A stretch of DNA of 64,000 bases from [Clostridium] innocuum (GCA_012317185.1 CP048838.1:4588001-4652000), one strand, 5' to 3'; shown: positions 45,109 to 54,392, numbered from the stretch's first letter. The notes: generated by a model from the sequence alone, not told the origin. Program-made: numbers and translations.

Positions 45109-45186
45109 ACAGCGCTTTCACGCTGAAAACACATTCTGAAATTTTGATAAATCGTAAAATTCATGAATGGCCATTCATGGTACAAT
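45109..45186. promoter_or_regulatory. divergent control region with 18-bp palindrome and cre-like site
   Basis: A perfect palindrome CATGAATGGCCATTCATG (45162-45179) abuts TACAAT (45181-45186), the likely -10 of the RpiR gene, so a bound protein would block it. The inverted repeat around CAGCG/CGCTG at 45111-45126 contains GCGCTTTCA, matching the right half of CcpA cre sites. Both are inferences from sequence. Confidence 0.55.
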
Positions 45187-45214
45187 GATAGAGAAAACAC
45201 AGGGAGGTAAGCAT

Positions 45215-45961
45215 ATGTTTATACAAATTGATAAAGGTATATATGAAAAGCTGTCTGAGGCGGAAAAGGGCGTCATACAGTTCTTGAACCAGAATGAAGA
45301 AAAGATTCCATATATGAGTATTACCAATATTGCTGAGAAAACCTTCACTTCACACTCAACCGTATCCAGGGCGATTCAGAAGTGCGGTTATCAGGGAATA
45401 TCCCAGCTGCGCTATGCCATTTCTCAGCAGGAGAAGATGAAGGAGCATCATGAGTCCAGCTACGGAGTCAATAATATCCTTGCGAAATCCTATCGTGAAA
45501 GCACCAAAACGATTGATAATATCAGTCCGGTCGCTATGCTGCAGACGATTGAATACATTAAGCAGGCAAAGCGCATTTTCATCTTTGCCAGAGGCTTTAC
45601 AGCCCTGATTGCGGAGGAATTTCAGATGTATCTGCAGCTGCTGGGATATAATGCAATCATCGTCAAGGATGTAAAATGGATGGAGAATACCGAACGGATC
45701 GTCACAAAGGATGATGTGGCCTTTATCCTATCTCTGCGTAATTCGACACCGGAGCTTGCCAGATCAGCCAGAGCTGCCAGAATGAGAGGTGCCAGAGTGA
45801 TTACCTGCTGCTGCAAATCGCCCTGTGAGCTGGAGAAGTTTTCAGATATTTTTATCTGCGGGCATTCCGAACAGATTATGAAGGCAAGCGGTATGACGGT
45901 GTATTCCAGAATCCCGCTGCTGATCATTACCAGAACAATCATTGAATACATCGGACAGTAA
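45215..45961 (+). CDS. RpiR/MurR-family regulator
   Basis: A 248-residue regulator: N-terminal HTH_6 domain (1-77, MSITNIAEKTFTSHSTVSRAIQKCGYQGISQLR) and a C-terminal SIS domain (105-235) that binds a phosphosugar. The start at 45215 has GGGAGG nine bases upstream. It is divergent from the aldolase-PTS operon and probably controls it and itself through the 45162-45179 palindrome. Confidence 0.88.
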   Translation: MFIQIDKGIYEKLSEAEKGVIQFLNQNEEKIPYMSITNIAEKTFTSHSTVSRAIQKCGYQGISQLRYAISQQEKMKEHHESSYGVNNILAKSYRESTKTIDNISPVAMLQTIEYIKQAKRIFIFARGFTALIAEEFQMYLQLLGYNAIIVKDVKWMENTERIVTKDDVAFILSLRNSTPELARSARAARMRGARVITCCCKSPCELEKFSDIFICGHSEQIMKASGMTVYSRIPLLIITRTIIEYIGQ

Positions 45962-46197
45962 GTCCTTGTGATTACGTTTTGGAATAGGTTCCCGTCATTC
46001 GATGATACTCCTGCCGGAACACTGATGTAGTTTTCTGAATTGCATACGATGTTTTAAGAATTTAACTCTTTGTATATTGCCTTTATTGTACTATTATCTT
46101 CAAAATCAAAGATGCGATGATGATTGTCTGTCCGCTCGTTCTGACTTGACTTTTAAATAGCCTATGGGTTCTGACTAATAAAGAATACGAGGGGTTC

Positions 46198-46238
46198 TAA
46201 AAAAGCTGCAGTATTATTACAGAATATCTGCAGCTTAT
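46198..46238 (-). terminator. second terminator-like hairpin
   Basis: AAGCTGCAG / CTGCAGCTT stem (46204-46212 with 46229-46237), followed on the minus strand by TTTTTT. Confidence 0.6.
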
Positions 46239-46394
46239 GATATTCATAGATTTCAAGCAGTCTTTTAAGCACCGTCTCTATTGTTGTAGCATAGCAATCT
46301 ATCGGTTTTCACCGCCATGTCAGTACGTGTTCCTGCTTTCATAATTCTTTTTCCCACCACGAGATTTCAAGTGTCCTTTCAATACTGCAAATAG

Positions 46395-46425
46395 AAAAAA
46401 TTCTCCCTTTTCAACATCAGGAGAA
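46395..46425 (-). terminator. terminator of the BspA-like gene
   Basis: On the minus strand TTCTCC pairs with GGAGAA and runs into TTTTTT; 130 bp past the ancestral stop at 46556. Confidence 0.65.
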
Positions 46426-46555
46426 ACTTTTTCCATTTCCGATACTCTGGTATATATCCTTGTACAGCATCCTAAAAAGACTTTGAGCCTTATGAACATA
46501 TGTCAGGCTCATTATTGTATTTCCGTCGTTTATAGAAATCAGCTGTGTGATTCCT

Positions 46556-48034
46556 TTACTTGCCCCGTTTTCTATATAGAATCATACCGGCCGAGCAAAT
46601 GCATAGGAATAAGAAGCTTCCTGTGCTTGTAGCATCTGATGTCTTAGGGCGCAGGGGAGTCGTTTTCTGGTGGCTGTCCTTATGTGTCGGATTGTTTGCC
46701 GGATGGTTTCCTGCAAAGGACGGTTGCTCGGATGAAGCACTGCACTTTTTTCATATTGCATACAGTGTTGTTTGTTTCTCCACAGGCTTTGTGAAATCAT
46801 ACGACTGCTTTCCCTGTGCATCCTCTGCCCAGTATGCGAATACAAACCCATCCCTTTCAGGCACAGCCGGCTTTGACGCACACTTACCTTTTCTCACGAT
46901 TTCCTCATTCCATATATGAGAGGAGGCCGTATCCCTTACTGTAACCGTATAATACTCTATGTCAACGGTTTTGTCTGTACCATAAATACTGATTGTTGCC
47001 CCGGTGTTATGTATACCCTGCTCTGTTTTTTCACAAATCGTATAATCGCCATTTTTTACCGCATCAATATCTACATACGCTCCGGCATTGTCTTTTAAAA
47101 TATACTGTTTGCCGCAATCCTTCCATACTGCACCATCTTTGTATGACCGAATTTTCACCTTGAAAACGGTTTTCCAATCCGCATATAGGCTCATTGCTTC
47201 GTTAACCGGCTGCTGGAAGTCATAGGCTTCCCTGTCCGTCTGCTTTGCCTTCCAGCAGGTAAAAACTGCTCCCGGCTCTTTTGGGTCCGATGGAATTTCT
47301 GCCATTGTCCCTTTCAGCACAATCTGTTCCATTTCCTTCAACAGCTGTGTCTTATTAAAAAACGAAATTGTATAATAGTCAACAGCCGCTGTCGTATCCT
47401 GCTCATCTACCTTGACAGTAATACCTGTAGCTAGATCAGAGCCTGTCATCGTTTCATACAGCTGAAAGCTACCGTTAGGCAGCCGCTCTGTCGAAGAGAA
47501 TGTTCCTGTATCCCCTCTCCACGCAAAGGTTTTCCCGGAATCCTCCCATGGTTTATGATCTTTTTGAATGCTCAATGCAACGCTAAACATCCCGGTATAC
47601 AGATTACAGCCATACCATACCGTATCCTTTTGAAGATAGCTTTGCAGGTATTGCTGAATTTCTACACCGTTTAATACGGTTCCTGTTTCATCACATATGC
47701 GTACCTCCCGCTGATCAGAGGCTCCTATGAATATATTCTCTCCCATAACCGGTGGCTGCGGAGGTAAGAGCAAGCGGGATAAAGACTGACAAAACCAAAA
47801 GGCATTATCATCTATAGAATCCACTGCAGGAAGAATAATGCTTTTTAATCCGGTACAGCCATAATATGCACTGCTTTCCACTGCTCTTACGTTAGGGAAA
47901 CTGACCTCTTGCAAGGAGGAACAACCGAAAAAGGCTCTGCTGCCGATGCGCACGGCTGATGGAAACTGTAATTCTTCTAAAGCTATACAATCTTTAAAAG
48001 CGCTGTCCCCAATACCGTATACGTTGGGAAACTG
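46556..48034 (-). pseudogene. BspA-like leucine-rich-repeat surface protein, C-terminal part
   Basis: The 3' part of a gene split by the element at 48035-54445. It continues the leucine-rich repeats (SAFKDCIALEELQFPSA), then two copies of a Thr/Asp-rich beta domain and two InlB/MucBP-like repeats (about 250-400). The open frame stops at TGA (46751-46753) in QTTLYAI-stop; the same frame then continues for 65 codons with a Ser/Pro/Thr linker, LRPKTSD, a hydrophobic helix and a KRGK tail, a typical wall or membrane anchor. The usual residue there is Trp (LYAIWKK), so TGG to TGA is likely. Its own start codons are internal. Confidence 0.85.
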
Positions 48035-48090
48035 AACTCACTATTATAGACAAGAGCACAAAAAGGATAGGTACGGTGGGGATTAACCCG

Positions 48091-49602
48091 TCAGATTTTC
48101 CATTCAATTTCTACCTTTTCATTTGTTGCCCGGATGACCGTTATCAGTGCGTCCACCACCTGCCTCTTGTCCTCAAAGCTGACATTCTCCCAGTCATCCA
48201 GATACCCGGAAATGCTTTCCATCTTCTCCATCGGCACAGCGTCCGCAGAGAGTTTTGCAATCTCATTGGCAATGGACTGCCGCCTTGCGTCCAGCTCCTC
48301 AATTTTGCTGTTGGCATAGGAGAGCAAAACAGGGCTTGCGCCCGTCAGCGTGTCAAGCAGCTTTTCAATCTCGCTTTCTACCTGTGCCAGTTCCAGCCGC
48401 TTTGCAGTCAGTTTCGGGGAGATTTTTGCAGCCTTGTTCCGACCTGTCAGCGTCTTAAAATCTTTCAGCTTTTTAACCATCGCCCCATAGACTACCGCTT
48501 CCAGTTCGTGCAGCTTCACGCACCCGCAGCCGGGACACGCCTTGCTGTCCGCATGGACGGTGCAGCGCAGGTAAAGAATACCGTTGGAGTGCGCTGACAT
48601 GAGCGCATAGCCGCATTTCCCGCATTTGATTTTTCCCGCCATCCATGTGTTCCGGGCTTTCCTTGCGGGCTGGTAAGTGTGGCTGGCAAGCAGCTTCTTC
48701 CGGCATTTCAGCCACAGCTCCGATGGGATAAACCCCTCATGTGGAGCCAGTACCAGCGTCTGTCCTTGCAGGTGCTTGTGCTTGTCCTCTGTATTCCCCT
48801 TGCCCTGATAGTAATAGCAGCCGTTTGTCCCGGCAAAGTCGGCGGCATCATTGTAAATATCCGTTCCCTGGCTTTTGTAAAACTCGTATATGTCGAGGTC
48901 AGCCATGACATAAATCGGGTTGCGGAGAATAACGCTCAAAGTAGCCCTTGACAGCGGCCTGCCATGATAAGTACGCATACCGTCCACCGTCAGCTTCTTT
49001 GTAATGTCATGCAGCGATACCTGCGGGTCAGCGTACATCTCATACATCTGCCGGACAAAGGCCGCTTCGGTTGGCTCTATTACCAGCTTCTTTGTGCGCA
49101 CCCCGTCCATCACATAAGGCTCTGTCCGAAATCCGTAGGGCGTTTTGCCGCCCATTTTGAAGCCCCGCTGACAGCGGGAGTACCATGCGTCCTGCACCCG
49201 CTTCTGTATCGTTTCCCTTTCAAGCTGGGCGAACACGATACAGATATTTAACATCGCCCGCCCCATCGGGGTGGAGGTATCAAACTTTTCCGTAGAGGAC
49301 ACAAACTCCACATTGTACTGCTGGAACAGCTCCATCATGTTGGCAAAGTCCAGAATGGAACGGCTGATGCGGTCGAGCTTGTAAACCACCACTTTCCGCA
49401 CAAGGCCGCTTTCAATATCCCGCATAAGCTGTTGGAATTGTGGACGCTCCGTATTTTTCCCGGAATACCCTTTGTCCTTGTACTCTTTGCAGTTCCCGCC
49501 TTTCAATTCGTATTTGCAAAACTCAATCTGGCTTTCAATGGAAATGCTGTCCTTTTTGTCTACCGATTGTCTTGCATAGATCGCGTCTATCCTGTTGTTC
49601 AT
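48091..49602 (-). CDS. large serine recombinase (TnpX/TndX type)
   Basis: A 503-residue site-specific recombinase. The resolvase catalytic domain (1-150) has the nucleophile Ser13 in YARQS, and VYKLDRISRS with the conserved Arg. A recombinase domain (165-270), a zinc ribbon (CGKCGYALMS then CTVHADSKACPGCGC at about 335-370) and a coiled-coil C-terminus follow. It sits 56 bp inside the element's left end and should excise and insert the element at CTGAA. Ribosome binding site AAAGGAG upstream of 49602. Confidence 0.93.
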   Translation of the reverse strand: MNNRIDAIYARQSVDKKDSISIESQIEFCKYELKGGNCKEYKDKGYSGKNTERPQFQQLMRDIESGLVRKVVVYKLDRISRSILDFANMMELFQQYNVEFVSSTEKFDTSTPMGRAMLNICIVFAQLERETIQKRVQDAWYSRCQRGFKMGGKTPYGFRTEPYVMDGVRTKKLVIEPTEAAFVRQMYEMYADPQVSLHDITKKLTVDGMRTYHGRPLSRATLSVILRNPIYVMADLDIYEFYKSQGTDIYNDAADFAGTNGCYYYQGKGNTEDKHKHLQGQTLVLAPHEGFIPSELWLKCRKKLLASHTYQPARKARNTWMAGKIKCGKCGYALMSAHSNGILYLRCTVHADSKACPGCGCVKLHELEAVVYGAMVKKLKDFKTLTGRNKAAKISPKLTAKRLELAQVESEIEKLLDTLTGASPVLLSYANSKIEELDARRQSIANEIAKLSADAVPMEKMESISGYLDDWENVSFEDKRQVVDALITVIRATNEKVEIEWKI

Positions 49603-49696
49603 ATTGTCGCTCCTTTTCTTAAAAAAGAAACGGAGCTGCTGACAGTTTTATTATACCGCCAGCAGCCCCGCAAATCAACGATGGCTTTGGAAAACC

Positions 49697-49909
49697 TTAT
49701 GCTCCGGCTTCCTCACTCTGCCGTTTGTCGGCATACTTGCGGAATACCTCATAAAGCTGCTGTTCCAGCTCCCGGCGTTTTGCCGCTTCCTGCTCCGGCG
49801 TGAATACCGGGGAGAGATTTTCCAGCGTGATTTCCTTTCCCTGAAAAGTCACGATTTCTGTTTCCTTTTTGTATCTGATATTGCTTATAAAATCACCTTT
49901 CCTTTCCAT
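49697..49909 (-). CDS. small element-encoded protein
   Basis: A 70-residue protein: a short N-terminal beta part (IRYKKETEIVTFQGKEITLENLSPVF) and a charged helix (PEQEAAKRRELEQQLYEVFRKYADK). It overlaps the relaxase stop by 17 bases and lies before the recombinase gene. I recognise the arrangement from Tn4451-like elements but know no function. Confidence 0.6.
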   Translation of the reverse strand: MERKGDFISNIRYKKETEIVTFQGKEITLENLSPVFTPEQEAAKRRELEQQLYEVFRKYADKRQSEEAGA

Positions 49910-50837
49910 GCTGCCGCTGCTGCCGTTTCAGTTCCGCCAGTATATCCGGCGGGATACGGTCTACCAGCCGCTGAATGTCGTGCAGCTCGCTTTCCAGCTT
50001 TGCCCGTTCCATCGTATCTTTCATCTTGCCTTTTTCACTGGCTTTTGCCCTTGCTTCCAGCTTTTCATTTTCCGCTAACAGGTCATTGATTGTGACCTTG
50101 TATTTTTTCAGTTGCCCGGAGAAATTCCCCATCTGTGGGAACCACTTTTTCAGCATGGAGAGGGCTTCCTCTTTTTTCTTTCCGGCATTCAGCGGGTTAA
50201 TGCCGTCCAGCGTGGCTTCAATGGCTCTTGCCTGTTTGGAGAGATTGACCGCCTGCTTGAACAGACGGGTGGGGATATGCTTCCTGCCTGTCTTGCTGGC
50301 GCTTTCCCCACGCTCCAAGTCGGGATATTTCTCCACCATGTAGGCGTGAAAATCGTCCTGCCACTTTGTAAGGTTGGCTCTGTTCCCGATAATCTCCTTT
50401 GCACACAGGCGGTTGTCCTCTGTCAGCGGGACAAAGACCAAATGCAGGTGGGGTGTTTTCTCGTCCATGTGTACCACCGCCGACACGATATTTTCTTTCC
50501 CTACCCGCCCGATTAAGAAATCAGCCGCCCTATGGAAAAATTCCTGTATCTCCTTTGGGGGCTTCTTCTTGAAAAACTCCGGGCTGGCGGTAATCAGCGT
50601 ATCGACAAACCGGGTACTATCCTTACGGGTGCGGCAGCCAGCCTGTTCAATGCGGTTTTGAATGAAATGGTAATAGCGGCTCTCCGGCTTGACGATATGG
50701 AAATTGTACTTGCTCCGGCTGGTGTCAATGTCGGGATTGCTGGCGTACTGTTCCTTTTGCCGTTCGTGATGGGCTTCCAGCGGCCTTGCCGGATTGCCCT
50801 TGTGCTTTTCAAACCGCAAAATTGCGTGTTGTGCCAT
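49893..50837 (-). CDS. MobV-family relaxase (Mob/Pre)
   Basis: A 314-residue plasmid mobilization relaxase. N-terminal HHERQKEQYASNPDI puts His24 at the place of the catalytic His of MobM. The metal triad is HMDEKTPHLH (His123, Asp125, Glu126, His130, His132). A coiled-coil C-terminus follows (LLAENEKLEARAKASEKGK). It is shorter than the approximately 490-residue pMV158 protein but contains the nuclease domain whole. It allows transfer by a helper conjugation system. Confidence 0.9.
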   Translation of the reverse strand: MAQHAILRFEKHKGNPARPLEAHHERQKEQYASNPDIDTSRSKYNFHIVKPESRYYHFIQNRIEQAGCRTRKDSTRFVDTLITASPEFFKKKPPKEIQEFFHRAADFLIGRVGKENIVSAVVHMDEKTPHLHLVFVPLTEDNRLCAKEIIGNRANLTKWQDDFHAYMVEKYPDLERGESASKTGRKHIPTRLFKQAVNLSKQARAIEATLDGINPLNAGKKKEEALSMLKKWFPQMGNFSGQLKKYKVTINDLLAENEKLEARAKASEKGKMKDTMERAKLESELHDIQRLVDRIPPDILAELKRQQRQHGKER

Positions 50838-50972
50838 AAACTCCTTTCCCCATTCCTTTCTCTTCCGGGGTTTTCCACAGGAAAATCCCGCAAATAATAT
50901 CTCGGATAGGAAGGGAATGGATAGAATATAAATAAAATCGTTTTAATCTTTGTATTTCTATCTTTCGTCCGG

Positions 50973-51005
50973 TTTTCGTACTCCAAGAGGGTTGATTTTC
51001 GTACT
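50973..51005. repeat. tandem TTTTCGTACT repeats, candidate oriT or iterons
   Basis: TTTTCGTACT occurs at 50973-50982 and 50996-51005, 23 bp apart, between repA and the MobV relaxase gene. Position suits an origin of transfer or replication. AAGTGCGGTTTTC follows. Function not shown. Confidence 0.45.
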
Positions 51006-51020
51006 TGTCAAGTGCGGTTT

Positions 51021-51416
51021 TCAGTCCTCCGGCATACCAGAACGGGATTTCTTGAAGTCGGTGTTTGGAACCGCTTCATAGGATTTTGGGTAAATCCGGT
51101 TGGGTTTTCCACAGCCCTGCTTCTGGATTTCCACCAGTCCGGCGTATTGCAGCTCCCGCAGGGTGTTGACGGCTTTCTGCCGCCCACAGTGGAGCAGGGC
51201 GACTACCTCACAGATTGGGTAATACAGGTAAATCCGCCCGTACTCGTCCGCCCAGCCGTTCTTACGGGACAACTCCGTCCGGCGCAGGATAAAGGCGTAC
51301 AGTATCTTCGCTTCATTGGACAGGGGTGTGAATGTGGGGGCTTCAAAAAGGAAATTGGGCAGCCGGGTAAAGCTGACCGCTTTCTCCGGCTGATGGATAT
51401 AAATGGTGTTTGTCAT
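51021..51416 (-). CDS. RepA-type replication initiator, N-terminal domain
   Basis: A 131-residue protein matching the winged-helix N-terminal domain of RepA_N initiators (FTRLPNFLFEAPTFTPLSNEAKILYAFILRRTELS, then YPICEVVALLHCGRQKAVNTLREL). The longer C-terminal domain of plasmid initiators is absent, as usual in these transposons. It may support a short extrachromosomal phase or only regulate. Confidence 0.82.
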   Translation of the reverse strand: MTNTIYIHQPEKAVSFTRLPNFLFEAPTFTPLSNEAKILYAFILRRTELSRKNGWADEYGRIYLYYPICEVVALLHCGRQKAVNTLRELQYAGLVEIQKQGCGKPNRIYPKSYEAVPNTDFKKSRSGMPED

Positions 51417-51526
51417 ATCGTGTTTGTGGACGGTTAGAAGCCTGTTTCCGGGGGCAGACGGTAGTTTCTATTGCCTGCCCCTGTTCTGTGCTTGCAAAGC
51501 CTTGAAAATCAAGGACTTTTCAGCCC

Positions 51527-51943
51527 CTAACTGTCCACACAAGACCTCCTTTTCCGTTCACTTTCTGTTTTCTGCCGCCTGTGAACTCTGGCGGCACAGC
51601 CGGGGCAGTATTTTGCCCGGTTGGATTTAGGGACGAACACACCGCCGCAGACCGCACAGCGTTTCAAGTCCTTATCCCGGAAAATCTCCGCTTCCAGCGT
51701 CCCGTCCAGCGGCAAAACCGCCCAGCGGAACCACTTACAGCAGACCGAGAAAGAAACCGTCTGCGGGCAGGTGCAGGTGTCCCCATCGTCAAGGACAATG
51801 CAGTTGCCGTCCTCACAGCAACAGCACTCCCGGCGGATCAGGGCGTTTGCCTGTTTCCTCTGTGCCGGTGTCATGCGGTAAAGGGAACTGTCCTGCTTGC
51901 GCTCTATGGGCGGCAGTCGTTTATATGGGTTCTCTCTCATGTG
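51527..51943 (-). CDS. cysteine-rich VLP domain protein
   Basis: A 138-residue zinc-binding protein of the Cys_rich_VLP family. Visible: ALIRRECCCCEDGNCIVLDDGDTC, then the VLP motif (AVLPLDGTLEAEI), then a zinc ribbon CAVCGGVF..YCPGCAARVH. The start at 51943 follows GGAGG. These proteins are typical cargo of Tn4451-like and related elements; role unknown. Confidence 0.75.
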   Translation of the reverse strand, partial: HMRENPYKRLPPIERKQDSSLYRMTPAQRKQANALIRRECCCCEDGNCIVLDDGDTCTCPQTVSFSVCCKWFRWAVLPLDGTLEAEIFRDKDLKRCAVCGGVFVPKSNRAKYCPGCAARVHRRQKTESERKRRSCVDS

Positions 51944-52041
51944 TTTCCTCCATTTTGCTTTCCGTTGCCGCTCTCCCCGAAAAGGCTTCCTGCCCCATTT
52001 CTGCGGCGTGTTCCGGCGTTGGCACGCTCCCCGCAGCTTCT

Positions 52042-52079
52042 GGACACTTGTCCCGAAGTGACCTCTGGACAAAGTGTCC
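52042..52079. repeat. paired GGACA-TGTCC dyads in divergent control region
   Basis: GGACACTTGTCCC (52042-52054) and GGACAAAGTGTCC (52067-52079) lie between the VLP gene and the plus-strand gene at 52335; a third, GGGACACTTTGTCCC (54073-54087), is near the right end. Outer bases extend the first two into a 48-bp imperfect inverted repeat. Candidate binding sites for the XRE regulator or the recombinase. Confidence 0.5.
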
Positions 52080-52334
52080 AGAAGTCCGGCTCCTTGCGAT
52101 GCTTCCCCTGCCGGGGTATTCCTTTTCGGACGGTCATTCGGTTTTCAAGGTGCTGTCCATCGATGAACTATCTCAAGTCTACACTTTTTTGACCGTCTGT
52201 GCCGTATATCCGAAAGGTAGGAAATCCGCCAAAAAAACTGCCTATTTCCACGCTCTCGGAATTGTGGTAAAATGATAAGTACAAAGAGACAAATCGAAAT
52301 CTATGAAAATAGTACAGCGAGAAGGAGTATGCGA

Positions 52335-52673
52335 ATGCAGGATACAATCATTCAATTAAAAGCTCTTGGGCAAATGCCTGACTCATTAACAGGTAATCCA
52401 GCAGGAGAGCTTGTCAGCAAGTATGACGAACTACTTATAAAAGTGAAAACACCGCTTACAGAGGAAGAAGTTGAGGCATTAATTGGTATTTTTCCCGAAA
52501 GTACGATGTATGAAGTTGAATGGACATTGTTACATTTAGTTGAAACATATATGAAACCAGAATTGCTTTCAAAATATAGAAATTTAATTTCAAAATGCCC
52601 CAGTGAAGAGTGGAGAGACACTATGAAAGTACGCTTGGATAATTGGGAAAAGAAAAATGGTAGACTTATTTAA
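52335..52673 (+). CDS. small conserved protein, paralogue A
   Basis: A 112-residue acidic soluble protein, family not recognised. Conserved blocks shared with the protein at 53543: LGQMPD, YDELL, VKTPLTEEEV, IFPE, then CPSEEWRDTM and RLDNWE. The start at 52335 is chosen because GGAG is seven bases upstream and because it aligns with the paralogue's start. An immunity-type or small regulatory protein is possible from size and composition only. Confidence 0.65.
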   Translation: MQDTIIQLKALGQMPDSLTGNPAGELVSKYDELLIKVKTPLTEEEVEALIGIFPESTMYEVEWTLLHLVETYMKPELLSKYRNLISKCPSEEWRDTMKVRLDNWEKKNGRLI

Positions 52674-52715
52674 TACGACACCTTCCCATTTATCGGGCAG
52701 ACAAGGAGGGGGAGC

Positions 52716-53516
52716 ATGGAACTATCCATACAGGAACGATTGAAAGACCTGCGTGTGGAACGAGGGCTGACGCTGGAACAGCTTGCGGAGGAAACTCATC
52801 TTTCCAAATCTGCTTTAGGCAGTTATGAGGGAGACAATCTCAAAGACATCAGCCACCATGCCCTTATCCAGCTGGCAAAGGTTTATGAAGTGACCGTTGA
52901 TTACCTGCTGGGACGCTCTAAAACAAAAAATCACCCAAACGCCGATCTTGCAGACCTGCGCTTGAGTGATGATATGATTGAACTATTGAAAAGTGGGCGG
53001 GTGGATACTTCCCTCTTGTGTGAGCTGGCGGTACACCCGGATTTCCCCCGACTGATGGCTGACCTTGAAATCTATGTGAACGGAACGGCAGTCAAGCAGG
53101 TACAGAGCGCAAATGCCATTGTGGATATTATGAGCGCAACCATTATGAAGCAGCACAATCCCGGCTTGTCCGACCCGCAGTTAAGGCAGCTTGTCGCCGC
53201 CCATATTGACGATGACAGCTTTTGCCGCTATGTGATACAGCAGGACATAAACAAGATAGCCCTTGACCTGCGGGAAGCCCATAAGGACGATTTTTTCAGC
53301 GTTCCGGAGGACAATCCGCTGGAAGATTTCTTGCAGACCGCCGAGGAAACTGCCAGTCCAGACAGCGACCCGGAGCAAGCGGCTTTGGCGTTTATCTGTA
53401 AGCGGCTCAAGCTGAATTTGAAAAAGCTGTCCGAGGAAGAAAAGAAGTGGCTGAAAAAGATTGCACAGAAGTCGGACTTGCTGAAAAATCCAAACCCACA
53501 GCGGGGGAGAAAATAG
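52716..53516 (+). CDS. XRE-family regulator
   Basis: A 266-residue protein: helix-turn-helix at 5-62 (LTLEQLAEETHLSKSALGSYEGDN), ending in a tyrosine-rich linker (VYEVTVDYLLGRSKT), and a helical C-terminal region with no known domain. AAGGAGG lies upstream of 52716. It is flanked by two paralogous small genes on the same strand and is the likely controller of the element's accessory region. Related regulators appear in Tn4451-like and CTn elements. Confidence 0.82.
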   Translation: MELSIQERLKDLRVERGLTLEQLAEETHLSKSALGSYEGDNLKDISHHALIQLAKVYEVTVDYLLGRSKTKNHPNADLADLRLSDDMIELLKSGRVDTSLLCELAVHPDFPRLMADLEIYVNGTAVKQVQSANAIVDIMSATIMKQHNPGLSDPQLRQLVAAHIDDDSFCRYVIQQDINKIALDLREAHKDDFFSVPEDNPLEDFLQTAEETASPDSDPEQAALAFICKRLKLNLKKLSEEEKKWLKKIAQKSDLLKNPNPQRGRK

Positions 53517-53542
53517 AGAACGAGAAATTGGAGGGAGTAAAG

Positions 53543-53875
53543 GTGCAGGAGGCAATTATAAAATTGAAACTTCTCGGTCAAATGCCAGACGCAGTGAAAG
53601 ATGACCCTACAGTAGAAACCATCAACATGTATGACGAATTGCTCTCCAATGTAAAAACGCCATTGACAAGAGAAGAAGTAGGCGTATTGATTGACATTTT
53701 CCCCGAAGGTGGAATGTATGGAGTAGAGTGGGATTTGCTAAAATTGGTAGAGTCTTATTTGATAGAAGCACCATCAAGTGAAGAGTATCGAAAATTGATT
53801 ACTGCTTGTCCAAGTGAAGAATGGCGAGAAACTATGCAAGCCCGTTTAGATAATTGGGAAAACAACAAACAATAA
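53543..53875 (+). CDS. small conserved protein, paralogue B
   Basis: A 110-residue protein clearly homologous to 52335-52673 along its whole length (shared LGQMPD, YDELL, VKTPLT, IFPE, CPSEEWRETM, RLDNWE). It starts with GTG at 53543 behind GGAGG; an upstream frame inside the XRE gene lacks a ribosome binding site. The divergence from paralogue A is substantial, so the duplication is not recent. Function unknown. Confidence 0.65.
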   Translation: MQEAIIKLKLLGQMPDAVKDDPTVETINMYDELLSNVKTPLTREEVGVLIDIFPEGGMYGVEWDLLKLVESYLIEAPSSEEYRKLITACPSEEWRETMQARLDNWENNKQ

Positions 53876-54373
53876 CTTGTTGGGGAGATAGCAAAGCCAG
53901 TCGAGCCAGTCAACGGTCAAGATGAACGGCGCATTTCATGCGCCGCCGTTGACAGCCCCGCCCGTCTTTGCTAATGGGCAATCAAGGCGGGAAAGCCCTA
54001 AAATGGCTTCCCGCCCATTTCAATTTTGAGAGAAAAATCCGTCTGCTTTTTCGTAAGTGTGGCTATCCGTCTGGGACACTTTGTCCCATAGTCCAGCGTA
54101 AGACGAGGGACGGGGGCATTCATATACGCCCTGTCTGCTGATGAAACCAGTCCTGCGCTTGCGGCTCCACGCCACGCAATCACAGCCCTGCTTTCCTGCC
54201 GCTTCAAATGCCCTTGCCCTCTCCGGCGGCAACGGCATTTTCACGGCAACGCCGACAGAGCGTATAACACACTACACTTTGCGAGCAAAGTCGTGTGCCA
54301 AGGGGGGAACCCCTTTGGAAACCCCAGACAACAAAACAGGCTGAATATACCGCACTTTCCCGGTGCTTGATAC
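53876..54373. other. gene-free right part of the element with hairpins
   Basis: 498 bp. It holds a compound hairpin (GTCAACGG..CCGTTGAC, 53909-53953, enclosing GGCGCAT..ATGCGCC), the dyad at 54073-54087, and the right-end hairpin at 54327-54392. Two overlapping minus-strand frames at 53998-54244 have no ribosome binding site and are not called. Confidence 0.5.
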
Positions 54374-54392
54374 TCAGCCTTTATTTGTTGTC
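54327..54392. repeat. subterminal hairpin at the element's right end
   Basis: GACAACAAA (54327-54335) pairs with TTTGTTGTC (54384-54392), enclosing GGCTGA / TCAGCC. It may terminate transcription entering or leaving the element, or help recombinase synapsis. Confidence 0.55.

Larger units (their letters stand above)
45962..46555. other. gene-free stretch with two minus-strand terminators
   Basis: 594 bp between converging genes. Apart from the two hairpins listed at 46198 and 46395 nothing is supported. Confidence 0.55.

Noticed and set aside
51581..52275. Several plus-strand frames of 66-203 codons
   Set aside because: They are shadows of the Cys-rich VLP gene and its control region.
53998..54244. 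Two overlapping minus-strand frames near the right end of the Tn4451-like element
   Set aside because: They overlap in different frames, have no ribosome binding site and include the GGGACACTTTGTCCC dyad. Similar frames are known as spurious calls in such elements.
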